Below, in pieces: positions 6,405-6,540 of a stretch of DNA of 6,540 bases. The stretch lies in assembly GCA_050124775.1 (NCBI GenBank), contig JASFEP010000265.1:1-6540 (forward strand). Reading direction: 5' to 3'. Every line of letters starts with the position of its first letter. Within the stretch, counting starts at the first letter, position 1. The translations under genes and the position numbers were made by a program. This DNA comes from WTAW01 sp050124775. GTDB lineage: Bacteria; Acidobacteriota; Aminicenantia; Aminicenantales; Aminicenantaceae. Under the pieces are notes generated by a model. That model was not told where the DNA came from and searched no databases. It saw only the letters and a list, made by a program, of their open reading frames with translations.

Positions 6405-6420
6405 TTGCGGCTTTCCGCAA
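6405..6420. repeat. GC-rich hairpin in the PD40 gene leader
   Basis: TTGCGG (6405-6410) and CCGCAA (6415-6420) form a perfect 6-bp stem with a 4-base loop. It lies 22 bases upstream of the PD40 start codon. On the plus strand it is followed by TCTTTT; on the minus strand no T run follows. It could be a leader structure of the PD40 mRNA or, with the next hairpin, a plus-strand termination region. Confidence 0.35.
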
Positions 6421-6434
6421 TCTTTTGTCCAGCT

Positions 6435-6457
6435 TTGCCAAGGGCAATCCTTTTTTT
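6435..6457 (+). terminator. Possible intrinsic terminator in plus orientation
   Basis: TTGCC (6435-6439) and GGCAA (6443-6447) form a 5-bp stem with a 3-base loop. After TCC comes a run of seven T (6451-6457), which has the layout of a rho-independent terminator on the plus strand. The stem is short, and no plus-strand gene precedes it, so its purpose is unclear; it may stop antisense transcription across the PD40 gene. Confidence 0.3.
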
Positions 6458-6491
6458 ATGGCCAGGTCTTGGTATTAAGAATCATAGCTTG

Positions 6492-6540
6492 TTACTTCTC
6501 CGAAATAGCAAGATAGATCCGATCTCCCTCGAATTGAATT
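6492..6540 (-). CDS. Possible 3' end of an unknown gene cut by the right edge
   Basis: On the minus strand one frame enters from the right edge as IQFEGDRIYLAISEK and stops at TAA (6492-6494). The alternating hydrophobic and charged pattern resembles a C-terminal beta strand of a real protein. The other two minus frames also stay open over this short stretch (stops near 6475 and 6483), so the choice rests only on amino acid plausibility. The family cannot be recognised from 15 residues. If real, it is 109 bases upstream of the PD40 gene and co-directional with it. Confidence 0.25.
   Translation of the reverse strand, partial: IQFEGDRIYLAISEK

Overview
The window looks like ordinary chromosomal DNA from a Gram-negative-type bacterium of moderate GC content. 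A long FtsX/MacB-type permease without its own ATPase, a PD40 beta-propeller protein, and a small exported NTF2/lumazine-binding-like protein are a combination common in Aminicenantes, the Calditrichota/KSB1 group and the wider Bacteroidota/FCB world. Clear Shine-Dalgarno sites precede almost every gene, which argues mildly against Bacteroidota proper. I cannot name the lineage from this sequence alone. I see no tRNA, rRNA, CRISPR array, insertion sequence or phage gene.

Layout. From 1 to 1407 (+) lies the C-terminal part of an ABC-transporter permease, cut by the left edge. All other confident genes are on the minus strand. Read right to left they are: possibly the last codons of an unknown gene at the right edge (6492-6540); an exported PD40/TolB-like beta-propeller protein (5411-6382); an SlyD-like FKBP prolyl isomerase (4748-5179); a membrane-bound SpoIIE/RsbU-type PP2C phosphatase (3106-4488); an M29-family aminopeptidase (1988-3103); and a small secreted lumazine-binding-2/NTF2-fold protein (1465-1908) that converges with the permease.

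The phosphatase and aminopeptidase genes are separated by 2 bases, and the aminopeptidase ribosome binding site lies inside the last codons of the phosphatase gene. They therefore very probably form one translationally coupled operon. A good sigma70-like promoter (4660-4688), overlapped by an 8-bp inverted repeat, sits in the 259-bp gap upstream of this pair. The other genes look independently transcribed or loosely grouped. I see no shared pathway beyond a general envelope, proteostasis and signalling flavour.

Nothing here is convincingly a new biological system. The points most worth a second look are the phosphatase-aminopeptidase coupling, an apparent Tyr-to-Ile change at a conserved M29 active-site position, a promoter-spanning dyad, and a 16-codon signal-peptide-like remnant with a strong ribosome binding site just after the permease gene.
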